Part shown: in pieces, positions 1 through 9,465 of the stretch
Numbering within the stretch: the stretch's first letter is position 1
Layout: each line of letters begins with the position of its first letter
Assembly: GCA_947044365.1 (NCBI GenBank)
Contig: OX345636.1
Span: 29,554,466 to 29,618,465, forward strand
Source of the DNA: Petrosia ficiformis
Lineage: Eukaryota > Porifera > Demospongiae > Haplosclerida > Petrosiidae
DNA length: 64,000 bases
Reading direction: 5' to 3'
Made by a program: the position numbers and the translations under genes
The notes under the pieces: generated by a model
Seen by the model: only the letters and a program-made list of their open reading frames with translations
Told to the model about the DNA's origin: nothing
The model's database searches: none

Positions 1-1357
1 GTCCAAACACAGCTAGATTCTGTAAAGAGAAATAAAGATATCTATGAAAAGATTGCCTTTGAACTTTCTAATATGGGGTACACAAAAACCTGGAAGCAGT
101 GTAGAGTGAAAGTCAAGAATCTTACACAGAAATATAGAAAGGTAAAATGAAAATCATCAGCAGTCATGTATGTGCTATCATATATACTTTCATTACTTTG
201 TATGTATTATATGACTAAATATTAATGTCAGATGCAAATATTTATCTAAATGTGTGTCCTTTAATAATAGGTGAAAGATAAAAACAGGGTGAGTGGGACG
301 TCTAGGATTTCATGTCCATTTTATGATGAGATAGATGCAATTCTTGGGACTCGAGCAGCCTCTCAGCCACCAACGTTATTGGAGAGTGGAAAAGATAAAA
401 GTGATGATTTAAGTGGAGGAGTAATTATGGATGACGATGATGATGAAGTGAACGAAGGTCATCAAGGCAAGTGAAATTAGTGACTTTTTTGTTGTAGATG
501 GTGAGATTATCTCACCATCTACAACAAAAAAGTCACTACTGAGATTGTTTATAAAATAAATAGATACTAATGACCAAGTTAGTGATACATCCTGTGGAGA
601 AAAAGATTCATTATCAAGTTCATTGGACATTAATGATGGTCAGTACAATTATTAATTTTGTTCATACTGAAATAAAAAATAACACACTTGTATTAATTTA
701 TAATTTTAATTAAATAACTACCACAGATTATGATATCTCAGAAGTATCTCCAAGTCATTCTGTAACCACTAACAATAGCATTACCACAGAATCATCAGGT
801 AATTATTATCATTACTATGTACATATATTTAGTAATAGTATCTTTGTCAAGGTACATGTACAAGTGGTAGTCAGATGAATGAACCCTTGAAATTAAAAAG
901 AGGAAAGAAAGGTTTGTTTATTACTAGCATTATAAGTTTAAAATATTTCATTACTTCTAAATCATGTTTAGGCTCAAAGCGAAAAGCTACATGTATGCAA
1001 ACTGACTCACAATTATTGAAGGAAATGGTGACTTTGTTTAACGAATTCGACAAGGCAGCAGAAGAGAGGTATGAGGAAAGGCAGGAAAATAGAATGAAAA
1101 TGTTTATTGAGGCAGAAGACAGAAGACAGAAGGCTTGTGTGGAGGCAGAAGAGAAACAAAGACAAGATGAAAGAAGACATGAAGAGCACATGCAATACAT
1201 GTTTATGTCCTTTATGCATCAGACACTCTCTATGATGAATGGTAATCAAGCTTGGAATGGATATACGAAGCTATCCTCATCCCAGGAATCTCCATATCCA
1301 CAGGTACCACCATTTCCTGCACCATTTTCAGAAACTTCATTTGACAATACTCAGTGA
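1..1357 (+). CDS. Myb/SANT-like DNA-binding protein of Harbinger #1 (5' partial, about six exons)
   Basis: Known role of the family: it binds the element's ends and carries the Harbinger transposase into the nucleus. Exon 1 (1-140) encodes the end of a trihelix-like SANT domain (YTKTWKQCRVKVKNLTQKY) and ends at a GTAAAA donor. The next exon starts at 271 and carries the family's CPFYDEIDAILGTR motif followed by an acidic stretch. Smaller exons lie near 571-640, 727-798 and 850-910. The last exon (971-1357) encodes a long charged helix rich in E, R and K, probably a coiled coil for contacting the transposase, and a Pro/Ser-rich tail with a TGA stop. Splice sites for most exons are clear GT/AG pairs. 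The start codon is upstream of the window. It may be intact. Confidence 0.75.
478..538. repeat. Perfect 30-bp inverted repeat with 1-nt spacer
   Basis: 478-507 is exactly reverse-complementary to 509-538, with position 508 as the axis. It lies in an intron of the Myb/SANT gene just after the acidic exon. Such a spacer-less perfect palindrome looks like a template-switch (snap-back) inverted duplication, not a transposon end. Confidence 0.9.
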
Positions 1358-1524
1358 TACTCATTGATGATACTCATTATACTTATTACAACCATTTAGT
1401 TACTATCATTACTCAACTGTTAATTAATAAAATATTCATTTGACAATACTCAGTGATACTGATTATACTTATTACAACTGTTTAGTTATGATCATTACTC
1501 AACTGTTAATTAAATTTATTACTA
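1337..1524. repeat. Two-copy tandem duplication over the 3' end of the Myb/SANT gene
   Basis: The stretch starting CATTTGACAATACTCAGTGA at 1337 recurs near 1437. The copies are 85-100 bp and differ by small indels and substitutions. The first copy contains the C-terminal codons and stop; the second is now 3' UTR. Confidence 0.85.
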
Positions 1525-1589
1525 TTACAATAATTGTGAAAAATTTGAATAAAAACAATGAAAAGAAATTGACTAATAAAATACATAAA

Positions 1590-3037
1590 TTATTGGTTAC
1601 TCAAATAATCTTTTATTGCATTTCTAACTTCCACAGCTAGTGGAGAAATAGCTGTGTGGTTACCACCAGATGATGATGTAATGTTGAGATCTGAACTGTT
1701 GGTAGTCCACTCTTCACAGAAACTATCTCCATATTTTTCACACACATTGTGTAGTACAACACAAGCAGCAATTACCATTGTCACATTTTCAAGCTTAGTG
1801 TCCAATCTCTTCAACAAACATCTCCAACGTCCTTTTAACCTCCCAAAAGCGTTCTCCACCAGCATTCGTGCTCTGCTTTGCCTATAATTAAACAGTTTCT
1901 GTGCTGCTGTAGTTGTATCATTCTCTATGTAAGGCTTCATTAGCCAGGGTAACAATGGATATGCAGGGTCTCCTAAAATTACTAATGGAACATCAACAGA
2001 ACATAATTTTCGAGTCCAAGATGGTAACAAAGTTCCATTACTTCCTTTTGTATAAACAGATGAATTAACAAATACTCTGGCATCATGTACCTTGCCAGGC
2101 CAACCAATATACACATCCATGAACTGCCCTCTGTAATCAACAAGTCCCTGAATAATGACGGAATAAAAGCCCTTACGATTGTAATAGTCAGAGGCACTCT
2201 CTTGAGGTCGAATGATAGGCACATGTGAACCATCAACTGCTCCTGCAGCTTGTGGGAAACCCCAGCATGTCGAAAAACCTTCAATAATATCCTTCAATAA
2301 GTTCCCTTTAGGAATGTAAACATATTTTTGTAAAAGATGGTTTGATATTACTTGGCATGTTTCAATAACAATTGAACCTACAGTTGAAAGACCAATTCCA
2401 AAAAGATTAGATATGGTCCTATATTCCACGTTTGTTGCCAGCTTCCAAAGGGTAACAGCCACTCGCTGTTCGACACTGATTGGGTCCCTCAAAATTGTTG
2501 TTTTCTTTTGTATAAATGGTCGTAACTCGTTACATAAAATGCTGAATGTTGTTTTGTTCATTCGGAGATTTTCTTTCCACCAATTAACTCCAAAATCATC
2601 ATTCTGAACACTCATCCACCAATGTTTGCTTCTTGGCTTGCACCATATTGTGCGACAAGGCATTCTTTTATCTTTACGTGTAATTAATATTGTTAACAGT
2701 CTTCTGTAAATGATACCAAACATTAGTAAACTTTAAGGTTATATTCCAAGTTATTGTATAACATACAATACACAAACTTAGATATTAATAAAATACAAAT
2801 AATTATAATAAATAGTATAACGATTCAAATTTCTAACCTGAGACTTTTCTTTCTTTTATTGTTGAATGATCTTTTAAAAACATCTTCATAATGAAAAAAT
2901 AGGGCTAGCCTTCTTTTTTCTTCAAATCTTCGAAACATCTCTCTTTTTAGCCTGTTTTCTCTGTGCTTTCTGACTAACTTTATATTTTCAAGCCACAAAA
3001 ATAGAGTCATGTACACAACTGTTTCTTCTACAGCCAT
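1590..3037 (-). CDS. PIF/Harbinger DDE transposase (two exons)
   Basis: Catalyses cut-and-paste transposition of the element. Exon 1 (3037-2838) encodes a basic helical N-terminus starting MAVEETVVYM. Exon 2 (2703-1590) encodes the HTH-like region and DDE_Tnp_4 catalytic core. The donor (CTCAG/GTTAG) and acceptor (TTTACAG) are phase-compatible, and the joined length is exactly 438 codons, which supports the model. Catalytic landmarks are AVDGSHVPI (first D), VILGDPAYPLLPW (second D) and NAFGRLKGRWR (E region). There are no internal stops or frameshifts, so it may be active. It is convergent with the Myb/SANT gene. Confidence 0.88.
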
Positions 3038-3123
3038 TTGTAGACCATGTGACAATCTAATGACACGCCCCGTCTTGTGACTCCAATTCGTATTTATCAT
3101 GATCACAATATGAACGCAAATAA

Positions 3124-3171
3124 ATGCGCATTCAATCTGCATTGTTTCTAGTGCGTATTCAATTCGCATTA
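3124..3171. repeat. Subterminal repeats near the Harbinger #1 right end
   Basis: Two similar 20-bp units, ATGCGCATTCAATCTGCATT (3124-3143) and GTGCGTATTCAATTCGCATT (3152-3171), lie 28 bp apart just inside the inferred end. Short subterminal repeats are typical binding sites for the Myb-like partner. That role is inferred here. Confidence 0.6.
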
Positions 3172-3196
3172 ATTTGATTCTAGTGTGGAAACACCT

Positions 3197-3490
3197 TTAA
3201 TCTTGGTGTTGACCTTTTCATGCAACTTGTCAATATTGTAGGACAACATTTGTCAAATGGATGTCCAGACTGCTCCGATTCTTGAAATATTATCTGTTAA
3301 ACTCAATACATCAACATTATTATCTACAAATGAATTATAATACTGAGTACTAATAATAACATATTCAATGATTAGCATTCATTCCTGTTGTTTTCTTTTA
3401 ATGAATAATGATGACTATGTAAAATAAGTGACCATAAATAAATGGCATTGAACTAAATAAGTGATTATAGATTAATCATTCAGCTGCTTG
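3197..3490. other. Intergenic, no gene seen
   Basis: AT-rich sequence between the end of Harbinger #1 and the stop codon of the HECT gene. It presumably includes the HECT gene's 3' UTR and poly(A) signals. AATAAA-like strings are frequent, but none can be singled out. Confidence 0.5.
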
Positions 3491-5809
3491 CTACACTTGA
3501 CCAAATCCTGCAGCATTGAGAATACCAAATGTGCAGTTGTACACAAAGGCTTCATATGATGATGCCAATAATGGTAAGTAGATGGTGTTGATACATGTGT
3601 TTGCTCGAGGAAATGGGCTGCTATTCTGGAAATCAATTCCTGGTTTAGGTGAGAATCCTAGGGGTGGTTCAGATGAAATACCAGTTGCAAAAATCAAAAT
3701 TTCTTCCAGTGAAATTTCAAGAGTTTCTCTGACTCCTGCATATTGGTTTTGATTCTGTGCTGCAACTTCAATGCTACCACCACAACCTAAGGAGTCATAC
3801 TAAATATATTACAAAAATGAATACAATAATACTTACTTTCAATTTGTTGGAGGTAGTTTGCCCAGTGATACAAGCTAGTTTCTTCTATATCACGTTTGTT
3901 TGACCCAATTGGAGATAGATTAGGATAGAAAAGCTCAAAGAGGTATTCTGATGTAAGTGGTTTACTGTCACTGTACACAAAAAGTGGTAGCAGTTCAGGA
4001 GTATAATCCATTACTAATTGAAGTATATCACATAATTCAAGACCTTCCCGTAGCTGCTCTAACTGAGGCAGACAGCGAGCCACACTTAGGTACTTTGCAA
4101 ACAGTGTCACAATGTGGTCTTTGTCTTTTAATCCAATAAATGTCAGAGGTTGTGTAACTCCACAGTCATAACGAAAGTCAAATTCATCTTCATCCAAGAG
4201 TGTACAAAGTTCACTATCACTCTTTGTATTCTGCAACTAAAATAAATATTGTTAAACAATTATTATATCATATACAAATATATATGTACCTCAACTAGTT
4301 TAACAAGCATCGACTTGTTGGGCACATCAGCAATCTCAGCCTTCACTCTTGACATACCATTTACTAAATAGCTACCAACAGCACCACAGAAAAAGGATGG
4401 AGCTGGACCACCATGAAGGAGCGAAAGAGCTAGCATCTGTCCAATGTAGAAGTAAGTTTTGTTCTCAACTGCTGCCAGATTGGAGGTTGGTATTCTCCCT
4501 CTGTCACCCGTAAAAAGGTTGTTATTGCCAGCTACAGCTTTCATTAACAAATGAAAAAACTCTCTCAAAGGGCCTCCTGTGTCTACTGCTGGCTCTCCAA
4601 TAAAAGTGACACGAAGATGTTTATGAAGTTGCAGTCCACGTCGAAAAGCATGCAAGGTGTCCTCCCAAAGCTTTGTCCTACGAATGTTAAGTCGACATGT
4701 CTCATCTGGATTTAATGGAAGTACTTGTAAACGATGGGTATTGAGAATACTTTTCACAGAAATATCTCCACTATAAAAAAGAACAGCATTAATCTTTCAA
4801 TTAAAAGTTTATAACATAACATAATACCATTGACGAGGTGGAGTAATTGGAGATCCAACAGGGGGAGAAGGACTCCTATCTTCTGAAGAGTCACTCAACA
4901 GACTCACAAATGCACTAATAACAAAATAAAGTCACATAATCACAGTAGGTTTAGCTCAAAAACGCTAACTACAATAATATATATTTCATGCATGTATGCT
5001 GTACAAATAGCAAAAAAATGGCTTACTTGTAGTTTGCAGATCTGAACAAATACTGTGAGCACGTTGGTATTTCATCGTCACTAATTATAATCTCTTTCTT
5101 CACTGGCTTCTTATTATCCTTGCACTCATCCTTTTTTGAATTTTCAGTTGTGAAATCTGGGAGAGTGTCTGAGAGTTCATCACTATCTGAATCTGTAAGC
5201 TAAAGAATATAAATACCACGAAAGGAGTTATGACCGTATATAATAATTATTATGTATAATGTATATACAATTACATGTATAATTACATAATTTTATACTT
5301 TTTGTATTTCCATACTGACCTTCAGATCATCGTTTGCTAGAATATATATTGGAGACTTGTTGTTTTTCCCAGAGATGGCACTTGCTGTCCATTTAAAGGA
5401 TGATGACAATGCTGGCTTGTTAAGAGATTTACTAGAGCCACCAGTTGGCTGCAGAACAGTGAATGAGAAATCTTCACGTCCTCCCATTGGAACAGAAAAT
5501 ACAGAAGAAATTTCCCTCATTATATCTGATTCTGTCATGTTAGAAGTGAGACGTATCTTTCCAATAAGGCCATTTTTTCCCATAAACTCCCTAACTTGAG
5601 CCCCTCGTGGAATCTTTATGGTCGATCTATCAGATCCGTAGTGCTTGGGAAGGCACATTATATCTCTATCATATACTATAGCTTTAGGTTCAAGTCTATG
5701 TTTTGACCTCTGTGCCTTCTTGGTCAAATAAGTCGATGGTAGTAAAGATCTATACACCAAACATAGTAAGAATTAATTATAATTATATCCTACTTATGAA
5801 TACATAAAC

Positions 5810-5853
<44 letters not shown>

Positions 5854-6109
5854 ATATTTAACTATAATTATATATAATTATAATGTATTCCCACCTTTTT
5901 TTTAAAATTGGAGGTTCTGCAAAATCCTCATCATCTCTGCTGTCAATATCCTGCCTGTGCCTACTTCTAGGAGTCAAGGTTGAGCCACTTGAGCTTCTTT
6001 GATTTGTATGATCAATCTGCTGCAGCACATCTGTAACGAGCTGACTCACAGCTGATTGTACAGTAGCTTGCAGTTCAGCAATAGATTTAGAGTCGGAGTT
6101 CTTAGACAT
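3491..6109 (-). CDS. HECT-domain E3 ubiquitin ligase-like protein (seven exons)
   Basis: HECT ligases take ubiquitin from an E2 on a catalytic cysteine and pass it to substrates. Exons on - run approximately 6109-5895, 5751-5322, 5200-5029, 4916-4828, 4770-4289, 4236-3837 and 3785-3491, each bounded by GT/AG. The start ATG (6109-6107) opens a Ser-rich N-terminus, followed by a basic and acidic linker. The HECT N-lobe carries EPAVDTGGPLREFFHLLM, YFYIGQMLALSLLHGGPAP and GAVGSYLV. The C-lobe has the catalytic-cysteine motif ANTCINTIYLP and ends GFGQV. About 650 residues are predicted, with no disabling change seen. It resembles the short HECT proteins often annotated as G2E3-like in invertebrates and fish. 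Substrate and name cannot be assigned. Whether it is a host gene or transposon-carried is open. Confidence 0.85.
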
Positions 6110-6403
6110 AACAACGTGAAAGACTGAAAGTTTTCATATACGCATGCGCAGATTACGTAGAAGCCGTTATTTAACAAACAACCGCTCGTTTGTATTTTGA
6201 AGCGGTTATACGCAAATAACCAGTTATTTAGTAAGTTGTTGAGGTGGTTATTTAGTAAATAACTGCTGTGGAGAAAGTGCGTCGTTTTAAAAGATTTTGA
6301 GACAAACGGCGCCCCATAATTTCTAGGGCTTGGTACATGTTTTACATCAGGAGTGAGAGTATAAATAGCAATTGTTTCTACTGTTTGCTATTTTTGAAAG
6401 GTA
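6110..6403. promoter_or_regulatory. Shared promoter region between divergent genes
   Basis: This 294-bp gap separates the HECT start codon (-) from a + start at 6404. It carries several copies in both orientations of a GTTATTTAGTAA-like unit (around 6160-6265), including a near-palindrome GTTATTTAGTAAATAAC. A TATA box, TATAAATA, lies at 6360-6367, 37 nt before the + ATG. The repeats could be binding sites or remnants of a transposon end. Confidence 0.5.
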
Positions 6404-6540
6404 ATGGATAAAGAGCCTGTAAGTTCTTGTTTTATTACATTCTATAGTGTGAATGTTAAATGCTTTCAGTTTTCTTGTGATGAATTTGATGATTTCCTCT
6501 CGTTTGACGAGAGAGGACTGGGAGTCGTTGGATTTAGGAA
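6404..6540 (+). CDS. Start of an unidentified gene (two small exons, 3' part not found)
   Basis: Exon 1 (6404-6418) is ATG plus four codons ending at a consensus GTAAGT donor. Exon 2 (6470-6540) follows TTTCAG and ends AGGAA/GTGAGT. Joined in frame they read MDKEP then FSCDEFDDFLSFDERG and end GFRK. A TATA box at 6360-6367 fits the start. No clear continuation is found; transposon remnants follow. It may be the first exons of the unclassified transposase-like gene whose later pieces lie at 7.8-8.0 and 12.5-13.1 kb. Function unknown. Confidence 0.4.
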
Positions 6541-6906
6541 GTGAGTGTTCTATTATTAATAATAACTATAATGAATAATGTGCAATTTGTTTTCCATTGA
6601 ATTCTTTTAGCTTTCCAGTCTACAGAAAAGGAGAAATAATGTTTTTTTTTACCATAATTATAATTCAAAATCATTTAAAAAAAAAAAAAGTTATAAAATT
6701 ATTCTATTCAGTTGTCAATTTGTAAGATCATGAATGAATTGTGCAAGAAGAGAGTAACATATGAAATGAATGAGTAAAAACTTTCTGAAAGCATGTGTAT
6801 GTGCAGTTACATAGGTGTATATCTTTTCATGCAAAGGGAAGTCATATAAACAAATTTAAAATAACCACTTAATGCTACTTTCTTTTTTTATACTCAACAG
6901 CTATAC
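6541..6906. other. Non-coding, AT-rich, no gene seen
   Basis: Contains T- and A-homopolymers (around 6642-6690) and no convincing exon. Confidence 0.4.
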
Positions 6907-7860
6907 TTATGTAGGGCTATATGGAAGTGGTTGAATAAGTTGAATACTCAATGGATCTAATTTACTGATTTCTGTTGGTATACTAATATACTGTAAGCCA
7001 TTGATGACACAACATGGGGGGCAGAATACTTTTTTTTTGATTAGAGGCTTACAGTAATTACAGATGTACAATGTGCCGGGTACATGTACATTATTTTGGG
7101 TTATAAAAGAGGTTAATCTAGGCCACACCTCACTGCTGAGCTTATCAGAGAGTTTAATTATTGTTACACACTTTCTCTGATCCAAACGCTCACAACTACA
7201 GCATGCATATTCTGGGAAATCCTCAATTTCTTTCTCAAAATCTTTAATAATTTTTGCATGGGTTATCAGGTGGTGTGACTCAAGATTAGGAATCCTAAGC
7301 ATACTGTCATCTGCTACAATGTCAATAGGTTGCTCATACCTTGACTCATAATTTAGCAGGCTATCAAAACCTTCTATTTTGGTAATTTCCATCAAGGAAT
7401 AGAAGTCACCAGTACATAGGGCATTGTCTATAGTAGTAACATGTAGATTGCTTGTGATAGCAAAGCATGCAGGAAATGTCTTAACACTGGATAATGAGTA
7501 GATGCTGCCCTTAATATTCTAAGTTTACTCACACAATTACTATCATTAAAACAAATCAGTGGATTACCTTCACGATCTACAGCATAACAATCTTCATGTG
7601 TCATTGTTGGGGAAAGTTTCAACACTCTTAGTGAAGTGTTCATTCGGGCAGCCATCATCACACACTTGTAAAGTGTGTAGTACTTCTTTAATGGTTTTTT
7701 GAAATTCTTCTTTTAGGGTCACAATAGCACTAACCTCAGCTATGGTAAGAGGTTTACATTGACTATAGCATTGCCATTTTAGGGTTTGTTTGTGTTTTTC
7801 AATTTCATTATCTAGATCATTGTCTGGATTTTCTGTAGAAGTAATTGACAAAGAGTGCAT
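6907..7860 (-). pseudogene. Helitron-like replicase/helicase N-terminal fragment
   Basis: On - three overlapping reading pieces (7860-7594, 7661-7428, 7395-6907) encode a zinc-knuckle region: ACCSCERLDQRKC, then YICNYCKPLIKKKVFCPPC, then SKLDPLSIQLIQPLPY. Cys-rich blocks followed by an 'I..EL..L...E..LI...IPF' segment are typical of the region just before the Rep/HUH domain of animal Helitrons. Frame changes near 7400 and 7600 and the absence of Rep and helicase domains show this is a truncated, dead fragment. No 5'-TC or 3'-CTRR end could be confirmed. Confidence 0.55.
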
Positions 7861-8028
7861 GCATCATGAGAGAGAGTTTAATCTGACTTTACAAGATATC
7901 ACCAATCATTCATTTGAGGTGGAACCCACACAAATGGAGACGAGAGCAGCTGCACAGATCATCTCAAGAGCTCTTCAACATACTGACAACTCAATGGTTA
8001 GGGTGTCTACAGGAGGAAGAGTAAGATA
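7820..8028 (+). pseudogene. Exon remnant of an unclassified transposase-like gene
   Basis: An open stretch around 7820-8028 contains VEPTQMETRAAAQIISRALQ and ends with a Gly/Arg tail before a GTAAGA donor. It looks like one exon of the gene whose later parts resume at 12.49 kb, immediately beyond the P-like element. If so, the P-like element inserted into its intron. No domain is recognised. Sequence similarity to other copies would be needed. Confidence 0.35.
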
Positions 8029-8064
8029 ATAAGTTTAAATTTTGAAGGACATAATTATTATAAT

Positions 8065-8187
8065 CAGGAGCCCATAAAAAAAGAGAGGGTAGGAGCGTGA
8101 AACTCCCACGCAAACAATGAAAATTCGTGTGCACTGCATATTATAATTACGTTACTATAAATAGCGCGTGTCAAACCACGCCCCTAA
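8065..8187 (+). repeat. Left TIR of the P-like element
   Basis: 123 bp, matching the right TIR without a visible mismatch. Contains a TATA box at 8156-8163. Confidence 0.92.
8156..8163 (+). promoter_or_regulatory. TATA box inside the left TIR
   Basis: TATAAATA, 38 nt upstream of the accessory-gene ATG at 8201. Transcription would start at the very inner edge of the TIR. Confidence 0.6.
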
Positions 8188-8200
8188 CACATGGCACGGC

Positions 8201-9337
8201 ATGGCTAAAAGACCAGCTATAACAGCTACGAAGGCCAAGCGCCTTCCAGCAAAAAAAAGGAAGCTTCTGGTGGCCGAAATCCACAACGAAGAGCAAGATA
8301 TCTCGGCCAAAGCACTGGAGGCTGTATGGAAACTCAGACACTTCGCCGAATATCCAATTCAAGACAAGTTTCGAGAGCTATTCTTAAAGAACAGCAATGT
8401 GAGTTCGGTAGGCCTAGTGAAATGTATTGAAGAAATGCAATATGCGTACAAAAAGCTCCTCACTAAGTTCTGTGTTGGTAAGAAAATTCTGGAAATGCAG
8501 CAAGCATGGATAATGCACATCAATTTTTACATTGAAGGAGAAGAAGCAGATGATGTAAGTGGTCTTGACAATAGTGATAAGAAGAAGATGCATGAGGTAT
8601 GGAAGGCTGTAGTTGATCAAGCCAAACAATTTGAAATTTCTATTGGTGTTGAAGACCAACGAATAATTGTTAGTTCACTTGCATTCATCGTGTTTGACAT
8701 GATGGCTAGTGAAGTCAAAGCAATAAAATTGAATTCAGATCAGTTTGTGGAATCTACCAGTACCATAGATGAAAGGAGATCTATGTGTGAAAGCAGAGTA
8801 ACAGTGTATCGGTATGCAGGTGCTGCTCTTCATTCCATGATAGAAAAGTGACAGAAAATTTCCAGCAGTCACATTGAATTGAAATATTTGAATTCAATAA
8901 TATCTGGTTGTAGTGATGTTGAGCCCAGTACATTAAATCAAGGAGGCCTTGTCAATGTTTCTTCAGCTATGCTACCATTTTTTAAACTTCTTTTGACAAT
9001 GACAAATGAGCTAATCAATCACAATATGCTGAAAAAGCATGGGCAGGAAATGATAAAGGTGGCTCTAGAGAAAATTCTTGGAAGTCGAGACCTTGACCTC
9101 TCATTCAGTTCTTGCTTGGACAGTATTGTATGTGATGTATCAGATTTACACGAGTATGATAAATCAGTGATGGATCGAATCAGGATAGAAATGATGAAGA
9201 AAGTGTTTCACTCAAGAGTAAATGAATTCATGGAAGCTGAAAAAGAGTTGGACTTGGAAAGTAAAGGGAAGGTAACAGATGCCTATCAATCACTTAGAGA
9301 CATTTTGAAAACCTATAGTAACAGCCAAACTCGTTAA
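8201..9337 (+). CDS. Accessory protein of the P-like element, unknown function, one in-frame TGA
   Basis: An ORF of about 378 codons runs in a single frame from ATG 8201 to TAA 9337, interrupted by one TGA at 8849-8851. The upstream open stretch (from 8168, no ATG) lies in the TIR, so 8201 is the first real ATG. The N-terminus is strongly basic (AKRLPAKKRK), a likely nuclear signal; the rest is predicted helical with no zinc ligands. It contains YRYAGAALHSMIEK immediately before the TGA. I recall similar anonymous proteins in other invertebrates, but no named domain. Intact frame on both sides of the stop suggests a very recent nonsense mutation. Readthrough or a 216-residue short form is possible but less likely. 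It is convergent with the transposase. Confidence 0.7.
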
Positions 9338-9465
9338 TTAGTATAATAGGTAATACCTTTTTTTTTTTATTACTACTGGGATATAAATCAGTTGAATAAT
9401 CCTTAATTGTTTTTTTTCATAATCAATCAATCACACTTATGAGTTATATTAATGAAATAATTTTC

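Larger units (their letters stand above)
1..3196. mobile_element. PIF/Harbinger transposon #1 (left end outside window)
   Basis: A Myb/SANT-like partner gene on + and a DDE_Tnp_4-type transposase on - face each other, the normal two-gene layout of PIF/Harbinger. The right end is placed near 3196, where the sequence reads GTGGAAACACCT and is followed by TTA, the usual Harbinger target triplet. The matching left terminus lies outside the window, so the TIR and TSD cannot be confirmed. Subterminal repeats at 3124-3171 support the end being close. Confidence 0.8.

Noticed and set aside
3034..3169. Upstream in-frame extension of the Harbinger #1 transposase
   Set aside because: The extension to 3169 reads through subterminal repeats of the element. 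The ATG at 3037 gives a sensible start, so the longer form was not used.
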